This document shows positions 35,388 through 46,200 of a stretch of DNA of 64,000 nucleotides, in pieces. A program made the position numbers and the translations under genes. The stretch comes from JAJDZL01 sp965221175 (GTDB lineage Bacteria > Pseudomonadota > Gammaproteobacteria > Arenicellales > JAJDZL01): NCBI GenBank assembly GCA_965221175.1, contig OZ244867.1:1240001-1304000 (forward strand). Reading direction: 5' to 3'. The notes under the pieces are model-generated. The model ran no database searches and had not been told where the DNA came from. It was given only the letters and a program-made list of their open reading frames with translations. How positions within the stretch are numbered: position 1 is the stretch's first letter; each line of letters starts with the position of its first letter.

Positions 35388-37136
35388 CTAACTGCTGTTC
35401 CAATTACCAACTCCGGGGTTGCCGGCTTTCATGATTATTTCTGGTTGGTTAACCTTGTCTATTCTAACCGTTCCTCGCGATCGAAGATGTTCTGCAACCA
35501 GATCCCACACCGGAGGACCGGGTGAGACTTCACCTACCGTTGCCCAACCGGCTACAGTGTAATTGCGGCTCGCCTCGATCAACTCGCCATTTTCCAACCG
35601 CATATCTGAAATTCTGCTGCCCAATGACATCGTCGGATTGATCGCATACGTCAGTCCGGACACTCGCACCATATCTCCGCCCTGTTGGTAAAACGGATCT
35701 GGGTTGAATGCATTATCTGCAACATCCTCAAGTATCAGCTTCAAGGTTTCACCACTCATTTCCCGAATATACGTTTCGGGATAAGTCATGGCTGTCTGCG
35801 CCAGCACGTCCTCCATGGTGATGGTCTGTCCTGGAATAATGGAAGTTCCCCACCGAAAGCCAGGAGACAATGCAATCTGCGCGCCACCTGTACTTCGTAA
35901 CGCATCACAGATAAGCTCATCAAAGGTGCCATTGAAATTCCCCCGCCTGAACAGAAGCGACTCAGTCACTGCCAGTTCTTCGTCCAACTGCTCGGCGTAA
36001 GGCTGACGAGAAGTGTCAATGAAAATTTGCATTTCAGAATCCGCATCCAGTAAATTTCCAAACACCGGTAACAGCCGATACTGAATTCCATTCACCCCTT
36101 TCTCACCCAACTTCAAATCCAGAACGCCAACAAACTTCCCATTTGATCCGGCATTCGTCACTAGTGTAGTCGACGCCGAATTCTTCACCGGAATTGCGGC
36201 AGGAACCGCGTCGTGAGTATGACCACCTAGTATCACGTCTATGCCCGTAACAATGCTCGCAAGCTTCAGATCAACATCCATGCCGTTATGCGAGAGCAAG
36301 ATGATTGCATCCGATTTTTCTCTCTTCTGAATCCCCTTGATCAAGTCTTGCATTTCCTCCACGCGAATGCCGAAAGTCCAGTCTGGAATATTTCGACCTG
36401 GGTTGGCAATCGGAGTGTAGGGGAATGCCTGGCCGATGATGGCCACGTCAAACCCGCCGAGAGATTTCATCGCGTATGGTTGAAATGCGTGCCCGGTAAA
36501 GTCATCGAACGCTGGCTTCTCCTCAAACAGAGCATCTTCGGTCAAAAAGATGTTCTGAGCCAAGAATTCCCCTTCAAACGCCTACAGGGTTTGCTGAAAT
36601 TTTTCCGGTGAATAGGTGAACTCCTAATGGCCTGTCGAAAAATCCACGCCCAGAATATTGTTGGCTTGCACCATTTCCATGCCACGTGTCCATAGTGCGG
36701 TTCCACTGCCTTGCCAACTATCACCGCCATCAAGCAGAAGAGTTCGTTCCGAACCATAGGTTTGTCGCAACTGGTCCACCAGAGACTTGATATATGCATA
36801 TCCGCCTACCTTGCCGTACTGATGTGCAAGTCCAGCAAAATCAGAATACGTAAAGGCGTACGCCTGTGGCGATGCTGGAGAAACTCCGAAGTGCTTGAAA
36901 TACGCGTCGCCAACGATATGAGGTGGTCTTCCCCATGGATCGGCAATGCCTATGTTGACGTGTGGCTCCCGATAATAAATCGGGTTGAGCTGGGCATGCG
37001 AATCGGTGATATGCAGCAGACGAATCTGTCCGAATGTGGGAATATCATACAGGTCTTGCCGACAACGGACGACGCCGGCAAAAAAACCAGCCACACTCGC
37101 TGCTGCGAGTGTTTGTACAAATTCACGGCGGTCCAT
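35388..37136 (-). pseudogene. soxB: soxB (thiosulfohydrolase) interrupted by two in-frame TAG codons
   Basis: SoxB hydrolyses the sulfonate from SoxY-bound thiosulfate with two manganese ions. The reading frame is intact over 582 codons except for TAG at codons 171 (36624-36626) and 185 (36582-36584). The first replaces the tryptophan of the conserved TGHWEFTY-like block. Metal and catalytic motifs before the stops (HITDSHAQLNP, LLDGGDSWQGSG) and after them (LLSHNGMDVDLK, LGGHTHDAVP) are all conserved, and the Tat-type signal (MDRREFVQT) is present. There is no frameshift. This is either a very young pseudogene, a sequencing or assembly error, or a gene read through at amber codons. Confidence 0.8.
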
Positions 37137-37251
37137 GTGCACGACTATTCACCCATAGTACTAATTCATCCGGGCAAAGCCGATCACTCAAGGTCAAGCC
37201 AATCCGCTAAATCACCGTTGATTTGGAATCAAAAATCGATATTAAATTGAA

Positions 37252-37578
37252 CTATCGAATCACTCGGCCTTTCCACAGACTTTGTTCTCTGTTCGCCTGT
37301 ACAATTGCCGCATCGCTCTGAAATTTGGCCTGAACAACAAGTTTCATTGCTGCTACAAGATCCCCGCCTTCGGCAGCTTTTTGAGCAGCTCTGAGGATTT
37401 TTACAGTATCGCGCCATTCATGGCCGAGCGAACCGGACATCTTTCTCGCTTCGTTTGCTTCCACAAAGGCTGCATTGAATTCTTCCACGGTAGGCTCCGA
37501 TGCGTTCGCCACATTGACCGACACTGTGGCAGAAACGAATAATAGGCTAATAAACAGTTTTGTTATCGTTGATCTCAT
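37252..37578 (-). CDS. soxK: SoxXA-binding protein SoxK
   Basis: 108 residues with a signal peptide (LFISLLFVSATVSVNVANA). The mature part is a short helical protein with WRDTVKILRAAQKAAEGGD and AMKLVVQAKFQSDAAI, the SoxK pattern. SoxK stabilises and activates the SoxXA cytochrome. GGGAG precedes the ATG at 37578. It lies between soxA and soxB, the usual place. Confidence 0.85.
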   Translation of the reverse strand: MRSTITKLFISLLFVSATVSVNVANASEPTVEEFNAAFVEANEARKMSGSLGHEWRDTVKILRAAQKAAEGGDLVAAMKLVVQAKFQSDAAIVQANREQSLWKGRVIR

Positions 37579-37594
37579 GTCTATCTCCCGTCGT

Positions 37595-38431
37595 CTACTT
37601 GCGGACTCCGGGTCCGTTGAATTCCAATCCATTGCTCATGTAGGTCAAAAAGTATTCAAGATTCCGATATTCGGGGCCTTGCGGCTTGAACGCTTTTGCC
37701 CGCACCTGCTGATTACACCCACTGAAAAAACGATGCAGGGTTCCAATCGCACCCCACTTCAGGCGATACACTGGAAAGTGACTCATTTGTCCCAATGCCG
37801 GGCTCAACAACTCCGAACGGATATATGCGCCTGATGCATTGACGTGGCAGTCTGCACATGCAAAGTTCAATTGACCTCTCTTGGTGTAATAGAACTGCTT
37901 GCCGGCTTCATACGCTTGCAGTGCGCGCGGATCATCCGGAATGACTACATTGATGGTCTGGCCACGCGAAGTGTATGCCATGTATGCCGATATTGCGGCA
38001 ATGTCACCGGATTTGTACTTGAGAGGTTTTTCGCCATTCGCTTCTCTACATTGGTTGATCGCAAGCTCTAGCGTTACCACCTGTCCCTGTTCGGTATCAA
38101 AATAAGGATAATTTTGCCGAATCCCGATACCGCCGTTCTCGAAACAGTCCGCATAGGATTTACCGTTGGCAAATGAAGTTCCGAAGGCTTCCTCACCTCG
38201 ACTCAACGCGAATTCATATGGTGGAAACTCCTCAAGGGCTAACCATTGCTCCCGCGAACCCGCATCTATGGAATAAGCTCCATTGATGAAATCGTCTTTC
38301 GGCGTGTCCGGAAATTTGTTTAGGTAATACTGTTGAAATGCCTGCCGGTCTTCTTCAGGTGTAGCAAACGTTAAAATCGACACGCCTGCCATCACGCAAC
38401 CGATCAGTACAGCCGACAACATTCTTTTCAT
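37595..38431 (-). CDS. soxA: Sox system cytochrome SoxA (mono-heme type)
   Basis: 278 residues with a signal peptide. One heme-binding motif CADCH is present (residues 192-196), and Cys239 in FSGCNQQVRAKA is the distal ligand that carries the catalytic persulfide. The N-terminal heme seen in di-heme SoxA is missing; Cys96 and Cys128 probably form a disulfide instead. With SoxX it links thiosulfate to the SoxY cysteine. GGAGAG precedes the ATG. It is downstream of soxZ. Confidence 0.9.
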   Translation of the reverse strand: MKRMLSAVLIGCVMAGVSILTFATPEEDRQAFQQYYLNKFPDTPKDDFINGAYSIDAGSREQWLALEEFPPYEFALSRGEEAFGTSFANGKSYADCFENGGIGIRQNYPYFDTEQGQVVTLELAINQCREANGEKPLKYKSGDIAAISAYMAYTSRGQTINVVIPDDPRALQAYEAGKQFYYTKRGQLNFACADCHVNASGAYIRSELLSPALGQMSHFPVYRLKWGAIGTLHRFFSGCNQQVRAKAFKPQGPEYRNLEYFLTYMSNGLEFNGPGVRK

Positions 38432-38470
38432 TAATTTGCTCTCCTAAGTCGACTGTCCGTATTGGATGCG

Positions 38471-38782
38471 TTATCCAATTGTCGATGCCAGTTCGCCTGA
38501 TTTACCTTGATTGTCCGACCAGCGGAGCATCAATACATCACCTGACTTCGGGCCACTCAGCTTGAAAGACATATACGGATTTTTCGAGATTGCCGGGCCC
38601 CAGTGAGCTCGCAGCAACTCCTTATCTTGCCAGTGGCAGGTGACTGATTCAACAAAATTAGCAGGAATTGGTTTACCGGTCTTTCTGTCTTTACGCAGTC
38701 CGGTTTCCATCGGGTGCTTGATCAGCATCTTGACCTGGACCTTATTGTCGCTGGTCATTTTGGCTCTTACTTTCATAGTCAT
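38471..38782 (-). CDS. soxZ: Sulfur carrier complex subunit SoxZ
   Basis: 103 residues of the SoxZ beta-sandwich: KVQVKMLIKHPMETGLRKD near the N-terminus is its hallmark. It pairs with SoxY in the periplasm and is exported with it, having no signal peptide of its own. GAGGA lies at 8 nt before the ATG at 38782; a longer frame would overlap soxY. It sits 23 nt after soxY. Confidence 0.9.
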   Translation of the reverse strand: MTMKVRAKMTSDNKVQVKMLIKHPMETGLRKDRKTGKPIPANFVESVTCHWQDKELLRAHWGPAISKNPYMSFKLSGPKSGDVLMLRWSDNQGKSGELASTIG

Positions 38783-38805
38783 AATAAATTCCTCGTAAAT
38801 TTCGT

Positions 38806-39282
38806 CTACCCACCGCATCCGCCGATGGTGACTTTCACTTCTTTCGAGCCTCTGTATACGCTGCCGTTCGCTTTGACTAAGGCAATGACATCGGAGGTTT
38901 TACCCATTTTGATCCTCACGGAGACCTCAGGGACAACGCCAGGCTGCAGGTCGAATGCGGCAACCATGGGCGCCGGATTTTCCGGAACGATGATGGCGAT
39001 GGATTCCACGTTGTCAAATTTCGCTGTGACCTTGATTGGAACCACCGCACCATTTTCCGCGATGTCCGGCGCTTTGACGACAACGGCATCGCTATCCTGA
39101 ACACTGTCTTCTCCAAACAACGCTTTCAGGGTTTCAGGCACTTCCTCGGCATCAAATGCCATCTGCGGACGTGCGCCGTATGCCAAATTTGTCAGTAAGC
39201 CCCAAGACGCAGCAAGACCGGTGAGGGCTGTTGCTAATGCCCCCTTGAGTATCTTGCGTCTGTGTACTTCAATCGTTTTCAT
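38806..39282 (-). CDS. soxY: Sulfur carrier protein SoxY
   Basis: 158 residues with a twin-arginine-like signal (HRRKILKGALATAL) and the C-terminal GGCGG swinging arm, whose cysteine carries the sulfur substrate between Sox enzymes. The middle is an immunoglobulin-like sandwich. It follows soxX by 13 nt. Confidence 0.95.
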   Translation of the reverse strand: MKTIEVHRRKILKGALATALTGLAASWGLLTNLAYGARPQMAFDAEEVPETLKALFGEDSVQDSDAVVVKAPDIAENGAVVPIKVTAKFDNVESIAIIVPENPAPMVAAFDLQPGVVPEVSVRIKMGKTSDVIALVKANGSVYRGSKEVKVTIGGCGG

Positions 39283-39295
39283 TGAGACACCTCAT

Positions 39296-39661
39296 TTATA
39301 ACGTGTATAGATATTCAGTAATTTTGTCGATTTCATCATCTGTAAGAATGCCGTGCCGCCCGAACGGCGGCATCATCGAATTCGGATTGAATGCTGTAGC
39401 ATCGTAAATTCTCGCTCTCAGTTTTGCCTTGTCTGCAAAACGCTGCTTCATGAAGATTAGAGGCGGGCCATGTGTGCCGGGCATTTCACCATCATCAATA
39501 ATGTGACAAGCAAGGCAGTTGCCTTTCTTTCGGTCCACTGCTAGTTTTTTTCCTTCCGCAATAACGTCCGCGCCACTGTCGGCATATCCCGGTTCTACGT
39601 AAACAGTCGAGAAGGACAATACCGCAACAAGCGAGAATAATCCGAATAGCGATTTCATCAT
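39296..39661 (-). CDS. soxX: Cytochrome c SoxX
   Basis: 121 residues with a signal peptide and one class I cytochrome heme motif, CLACH (Cys49-His53). The sixth ligand methionine lies in NSMMPPFGRHGIL. SoxX accepts electrons from SoxA. It is the first gene of the minus-strand sox operon soxX-Y-Z-A-K-B-W and faces the ArsR regulator across a 238-nt promoter region. Confidence 0.9.
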   Translation of the reverse strand: MMKSLFGLFSLVAVLSFSTVYVEPGYADSGADVIAEGKKLAVDRKKGNCLACHIIDDGEMPGTHGPPLIFMKQRFADKAKLRARIYDATAFNPNSMMPPFGRHGILTDDEIDKITEYLYTL

Positions 39662-39762
39662 TACTCTTTAAGACTCCTCAAGCGTCAGTTTTGTTCCTAA
39701 GCGCCTGCAAAAATAATGCTTCGAGACACCCGAAAAATTGTTTGGCAATATACAATAAATTG

Positions 39763-39785
39763 TTTCATTGTTCAATTCAATGAAA
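39763..39785. promoter_or_regulatory. Candidate operator in the soxX / ArsR intergenic region
   Basis: 8-bp inverted repeat tttcattg / caatgaaa with a 7-nt spacer (ttcaatt). AT-rich dyads of this size are usual sites for ArsR-family dimers. It lies between the divergent soxX and ArsR genes. Confidence 0.5.
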
Positions 39786-39899
39786 TAGTGGAAGTGGTGG
39801 AGAACGAAGAATCGATTTTGGTACTGATCGTTGCAAAATTTTGAAACTGAACATTTATCAACTGCATAACCTTTCCACAAGAAATCTCACTTTCTAACA

Positions 39900-40217
39900 A
39901 TGGAAATTGCACCGGAACAACTACAAGCCATTGCTCTTGAGGCAAGCGGTTTCCTGAAGCAGTTGGCGAATGGTCAACGATTGATGATTCTATGTCATCT
40001 TGCAGATGGCGAGAAATCCGTCAGTGAACTACAAAGTCTTGTTGGATTGGAACAATCCTCTATCTCGCAGCACCTTGCGAGGCTGAGGAAACAAGGAACT
40101 ATCAAAGCACGGCGGCATTCGCAATCCAAATACTATTCCATCGCGAATGAAAATGCATTGCAAGTCATTGAACTTCTACATGAAATTTACTGCACTCCTT
40201 CCGAATCAAGGCTTTGA
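39900..40217 (+). CDS. ArsR-family regulator, SoxR/SqrR/BigR type
   Basis: 105 residues of winged-helix ArsR fold, with the recognition helix around QSSISQHLARLRKQG and the wing RRHSQSKYYSI. Two cysteines, Cys32 (ILCHLADGE) and Cys98 (EIYCTP), match the pair that forms a polysulfide link in persulfide-sensing repressors such as SqrR and BigR. It is divergent from the sox operon and should release repression when sulfane sulfur rises. The PKS gene starts 57 nt downstream on the same strand. No strong ribosome binding site is visible. Confidence 0.85.
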   Translation: MEIAPEQLQAIALEASGFLKQLANGQRLMILCHLADGEKSVSELQSLVGLEQSSISQHLARLRKQGTIKARRHSQSKYYSIANENALQVIELLHEIYCTPSESRL

Positions 40218-40274
40218 CGCATTCCTCGACTGCGATATTTCCAGCACTGTGCATATACGAAACTGTATCGTTAA

Positions 40275-43200
40275 ATGCTTCGATTCGGTAAGATGAAAGA
40301 ACACTATTGTTCTCCAATTGCCATCGTCGGCATGTCCTGCCGTTTTCCCGGAAAAGCCGATAACCCTGGTACATTCTGGCAAAACATTAAAAACAAAGTC
40401 GACTGCATAACTCCCATTCCGCCCGAACGCTGGGACAGTCGAATTCTGACTGATGTCGACAAAAATCTTGGGACAGAGTTTGCAAAAGTCGGAGGGTTTA
40501 TAAACGATATTGACCAGTTCGACACTTCATTTTTCGGCATTTCTCCCAGAGAGACATCCGAAATTGATCCGCAGCAGAGAATACTGCTTGAACTTGCCTG
40601 GCAGTGCATGGAAAGTGCTGCAATCTCACCCGATTGTTTGTCCAGATCGCAGACCGGCGTATACGTCGGCGTCATTAACCACGACTATGAAAGGCTGATT
40701 CTTTTTGACTGGCAACAAATTTCCCAATACTCTGCACTTGGACGTTCTACAAGCATCGCAGCAAACAGAATTTCATACTGCTTCAATCTGCAAGGTCCAA
40801 GTTTAACGATTGACACTGCGTGCTCCTCTTCGTTGACTGCTGTTGATTCTGCCTGCAAGGCACTCAGGTCCGGGGATGTTGATGTCGCTTTGGCGGGTGG
40901 AGCAAACGCCATTGTGCTACCGGAGAGTTACATTGAATTTTCGCAGGCATCCATGTTGTCGAAAGCGGGAATGTGTCAGGCTTTCGATGAAAACGCGGAC
41001 GGCTTCGTGCGTGCAGAGGGCGGCGGTTTGGTAATGCTGAAACGACTCTCTGATGCTCTGGTTGATGGGGACAGAATTTACGCGAACATCGTTGCTAGTA
41101 GCGTAAATCAAGATGGACGCACCATTGGCTTGATGGCACCGAACCCAGAGGCTCAGGTACGAATGATGCACAATTCTTTGCAACAGTGCGGACTTCATCC
41201 ATCGGATATCGGCTATGTGGAAGCGCACGGCACTGGAACGCAAGCCGGGGATACGGTTGAGGCCACATCACTGGGTGAAGTGTATGGACAACCGGAAAAA
41301 ATTCACGGCTGCCCGGTCGGCTCGGTCAAAACCAATATCGGTCATACAGAAGCAGCTGCGGGCATTGCCGGATTGATCAAAGCGACACTGGCAGTGCACC
41401 ATGGCCGAATTCCACCGAATCTCCACTTTGTGAATCCAAATCCCAAAATTGATTTCACGGCTCTTGGCATCCGTGTCCCGAATGAATTTGAAGAATGGCA
41501 TGAAACAGCTGGCAAGCCGCGTTGTGCGGCGATAAACTCATTTGGATTTGGAGGCACCAATGTACATGTTATCATCCAGCAAGCTCCAACCAAACTAGAT
41601 CGAAAACAGGCAATGTCGAAAAAAGTTTTCCTTCTTCCACTGACTGCTTCAACCTCGCAGAACCTCAACCAGTTGCGCAACTCCTTGACGACACTCGAAT
41701 TGAACAACTACCCAGATGTCAGCAGTTTGTGCCATACCTTCGCAAGGAGAGCTCACAAGAAATTTCGCTGTTCGATTCCAATCGCAGCAGAAATTGACGG
41801 CAAACCAACACCATCATTGTTAGCGCTGGAAACCGACAGTGCAACCAATATAAAAGCAATCGATTCAGTATCTAAAATCGCTTTTGTTTTCAATGGGATG
41901 GGAGTTGATTGGCAATCTGCGGGATTAGAATTTTATGCTACGGAACCCGTGTTTGCAGCAACGATTGACCTCTGTGATTCCATATTTCAGAAGGAGTTCG
42001 GCCTACCGAACATTCGTTCCTACTTCTTGCATGAAGGCCCAAATTCACAAGGCGGTCTGGAAAGGATTCATGCGCTGTATTTCGCAGTACAAATCGCAAC
42101 ACATGAACTATGGAAATCCTGGGGCGTGAAGCCAGGTGCCGTAGTCGGGCATAGTGTCGGAGAGGTTGCAGCGGCGTGCGCGGCGGGTCATGTAGACATT
42201 GTCGATGCAAGCAGAATCGTATGCGAACGAGCACGAACGCTTCAGAAGTGCTCAGGACGCGGCATGATGCTGGCAGCTGCGCTTTCACCGGCTGAAGCAA
42301 ATCGCATCGCCCAATCAATGCCAAATGGGCTCTTTGTTGCAGCAATCAACAGTAAGACTTCAGTCACATTTTCTGGAACCGAACAGTCGATCCGGCTGAT
42401 TTGCAAACAGCTAGAGAATCAAGGCAAATTCTGCCGCCTACTGGAAATCTCCGTTCCCTTTCACAGCCCACTCATAGACGAGTGTCAAACTGAAATCATG
42501 TCTAAAATTCATACTGTCAGGTCAAGGCGCAATCAAATTCGTTTGTTTTCTTCAGTTCATGGGACAGAAATCATAAACGATGCGATGAAGCCAAATTACT
42601 GGTGGGAGAATTTTCGAGAGCCGGTACGATTTTCCGAATGCGTGCAGGCCTGTATACATACGGGATTTCACTGCTTTGTCGAGATAGGCCCTCACCCAAA
42701 TCTTTCGTACGACATACAGGAATGCCTTCGAAGCGAGGGAGTGATAGCACCCTCTCTTTATTCACTTCAACGAAATGGCCAAGATAGAGCAAACATGATT
42801 TCCACGGCCGGGAAATTGTTCAGCCTCGGCGTCAAACTAGATTGGGAAAAAATCAACTCAAAAGCACGGATATGTGATTTTCCGATCGCTGAATTCAACC
42901 GTCAGAGGCATTGGAAGCGCACTGCGATGGTACTGGAAGGACGGCGAGGCCAGCAGTTCAAACACTTCCCTCTTTTACAAGATTCGGGTAGCATAGGCCC
43001 AGGTTCATGGGACTTGGCATTGAATGTCAACGAGTTGGTCTGGCTGAAAAATCATCGAATTCGAGGAGAACTGGTTTTCCCCGCGGCAGGATATGTAGAA
43101 GCGGCTTTGGAGGCCGCCAGTTCATGGCTGGACCTGCCATCGCTTGAATTGACTTCAATTCAATTTGATCAGATTCTTCAGTTGCAAGACGAAGGAGAAA

Positions 43201-46200
43201 CTGCTCAGGCTCAATTGAAATTGAACATAGCCGACAACACGAACGAAAACTCGTTCGACTTTCAAATTTTGCAGCACTCAAGTTCAGCTCAGCCGAAATC
43301 TATTACCTACTGCCAAGGAACGCTTCAGTCTGGCAATAGTCCACAACCCAGGTCGAAACTCAGTGACTTGAAGGAACGCTTTGTGAATTCTGTTGAACCA
43401 ATTCAGCTGTGGGAGGAATTGAATGAATTGGGTCTTGAAGGAGACTGGTCTACATGGAAGATCAGGAATTTGAAAGTCATTGACCAGAAAGAAGTTCTCG
43501 CTCGCATTGAGTCTCCGGAGAAGCCAAGTGAACTGCAGTTGAATTATCAGTTGGATCCTTCACTGTTGGATTTGTGCTTTCGAACCGCCTCAACAATTAC
43601 TGGGGAAAATCGCGTTTATCTGCCTCAAGAGATTGAACGTCTCGAATACTGGACGGATCATTCGCGGGTAGTTTGGTGTTACATTCAAGTGAAGTCAGTG
43701 ATGAAAGATTCGTTGGAACTTGATCTCGAAATTTCCAGTGAAAACGGGCATGTCATTGCCAGAATCTCACGCTTTGCGCTTCGTCAATTTGACGTCAAAA
43801 AACCTTCGTTACGAGATAGTTCCGTACCGATTCATGCATTTCGACCAGAGTGGGCACAACATCAATCGAATTCTCAAGGTGCCCACTGGTTTGATAGCAA
43901 AATTGACAAGTATCACCAAAATCTCCAAACCTACATGCTTCGAATATCCGAATCCTGTCGAAGACAAAACTACTATGAATATGTATCCCATGGGCTTGCC
44001 GAGATAACGCTTAACTACATCGGACAGGCTTTCAATCTCGCTGGCTTTCCAGGCAGAGGCAAGCAGATTTCCCTGCTTACGTTGAAACTCAATCTAGGTA
44101 TCGACGACCAGCAGATTCCTTTGTTCCATTCACTGCTGGCATTGCTAGAAAAGAATCAGACTATTCGTCTGAAATACGACAACAGAAAAGAAGGCCATTC
44201 CAATGATGTAGGCAGCGTGGAAATCGACGTAGTGCAAGACCTGCCAGCAAATCCCGACCGGGCAGTTTCCAAATTTCTTGAATCTCCAGATGCGGCAGAA
44301 TATGTATCTGAATTATTGTTGATTGACCGTTGCGGCAACTGCTTGAACTCCGTACTGACCGGAAAGCAAACCGGTTTGAATACGTTGTTTCCAGAAGGGT
44401 CAATAGCGGATTTGCAGAATTTATACCAGACTTCGCCGACGTGTCGAATTTATAACGAAGTGATTCGAGAATCTATTGAAAAGCTGCTGCAAGGTTGGCC
44501 GTTTGTCAGAAAGTGCCGAATTCTCGAAGTTGGTGGTGGAACTGGCGCGTTACTGTTTCACCTTGCTCCGGTTCTGCAAGAACACCCTGTTGAGTATACC
44601 TTCACTGACATCTCCAATAGCTTCATCAGACGTGCACGGACTCGATTCGAGAAATATGATTTCATTAAATTTGGCGAACTTGATATTGACGCTGACCCCC
44701 TAGCGCAGGGATACGTAAGCCATCACTACGATGTTATTCTTGCTAGTGACAACTTACATCTGGCACACGACAGCGAGCAAGCCCTGGAAAGACTTCGTAA
44801 ATTGCTGGCTTTTGGAGGATTCTTTAATTTCATCGAACTCACTGATGAACCTGACTGGGCCCGGCTCGTTTTTGGAATGCTTCATGGTTGGTGGCATAAC
44901 GCTGACACCAATCAACTGCACAATAGTCCCTGCAAGTCACGTCGTCGATGGTTGGAGTTGTTGAATCGACTTGAATACAAGTCGATTTTTACGATTAGCG
45001 ACAGAACAGACGATGAAGACCCTCTGCACTCGATATTCCTTGCACAGAACGCTGTAACAAACCGGGAGGAGACTCCAGCGGCGATTGGAACAAATCGGAA
45101 GCGGCTTATATTTTTAGACGACAGTTTATTTTCCAGAAAATTGCTTAAACATTTCGAAGCCAACAGCGTATTTCGGGTAACAAGCGGCAAGCGATATTCG
45201 AGAAATAAATCGGGATTTAAAATTCGCCCAAATGCCGTAGAAGACTACTTGCAAATTATGAGGGCGTTGGGTCAGTCCGAACAGTTACCAGATGAAATTA
45301 TTGTTCTGTGGAACTTTAGTCTGCAAGCCGCCGCAGCGAATGAATTTGATGCGATTTACGCCGCTACGCCTGTGGCTTTGATAATCGCGCACTTAGTGCA
45401 AGCGTTTGATCATGAAGCGAAAGCACTGCCTCGAATGACACTCGTTTCCGCAGACGCTCATCAGGAAAACAAAATTCGCAACATCTCGACATGCTTCAAC
45501 GCATCCATTTGGGGCATTGGACGAACCCTAAGAAATGAATATCCGGATTCGCACTGCAGACTCATTGACATCGACACAGGTAAATCCAATTCTGCAAAAG
45601 ACCTGCACAATTTTATTGAGTGTAATAAAGATATTCTGGAAGTGTCCCTACGAGAGTCTGGATGGTATGTTCCAATTGCCCGTAATTTGCATGTTGACCG
45701 CTTGATTCAACCAGAGAAAATAGCGCTCGAACTAAACTGCACTCAAACAGGTGATTTGAATCAACTTGAATTCAAGCGGATTGCCCGCCCAGTACCTAAT
45801 AACACAGAAGTCGTCGTAAAAATTGCATCCTCCGCACTGAATTTTCGAGACATCATGGTTGCGCTGGATGCTTTACCGGCCAGTGCAGTTTCAAGCGGTT
45901 TCATGCAGAATTCACTCGGAATCGAGTGCGCAGGAGAAATTGTGGAGATTGGAAAAGATGTAGCCAATTTTTCAGTCGGAGACCGGGTAATCGCACTCGC
46001 ACGCAATTCAATATCCACTTTCGTAACAGCCAATGTAAAGTTCGTTTACCGAATACCGAACACTCTGACATTTGAGCAGGCAACAGGATTGCCAACCGCG
46101 TATGTAACAGCACTTTTCTGCTTAGAGCAAGCAGCGAAAATAAAACCTGGAGATTCAATCCTGATACATTCCGCATCGGGTGGTGTTGGACTCGCTCTGG

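Noticed and set aside
39668..39880. 70-residue minus-strand frame in the sox promoter region
   Set aside because: Biased, low-complexity composition, no ribosome binding site, and it covers the divergent promoter region.
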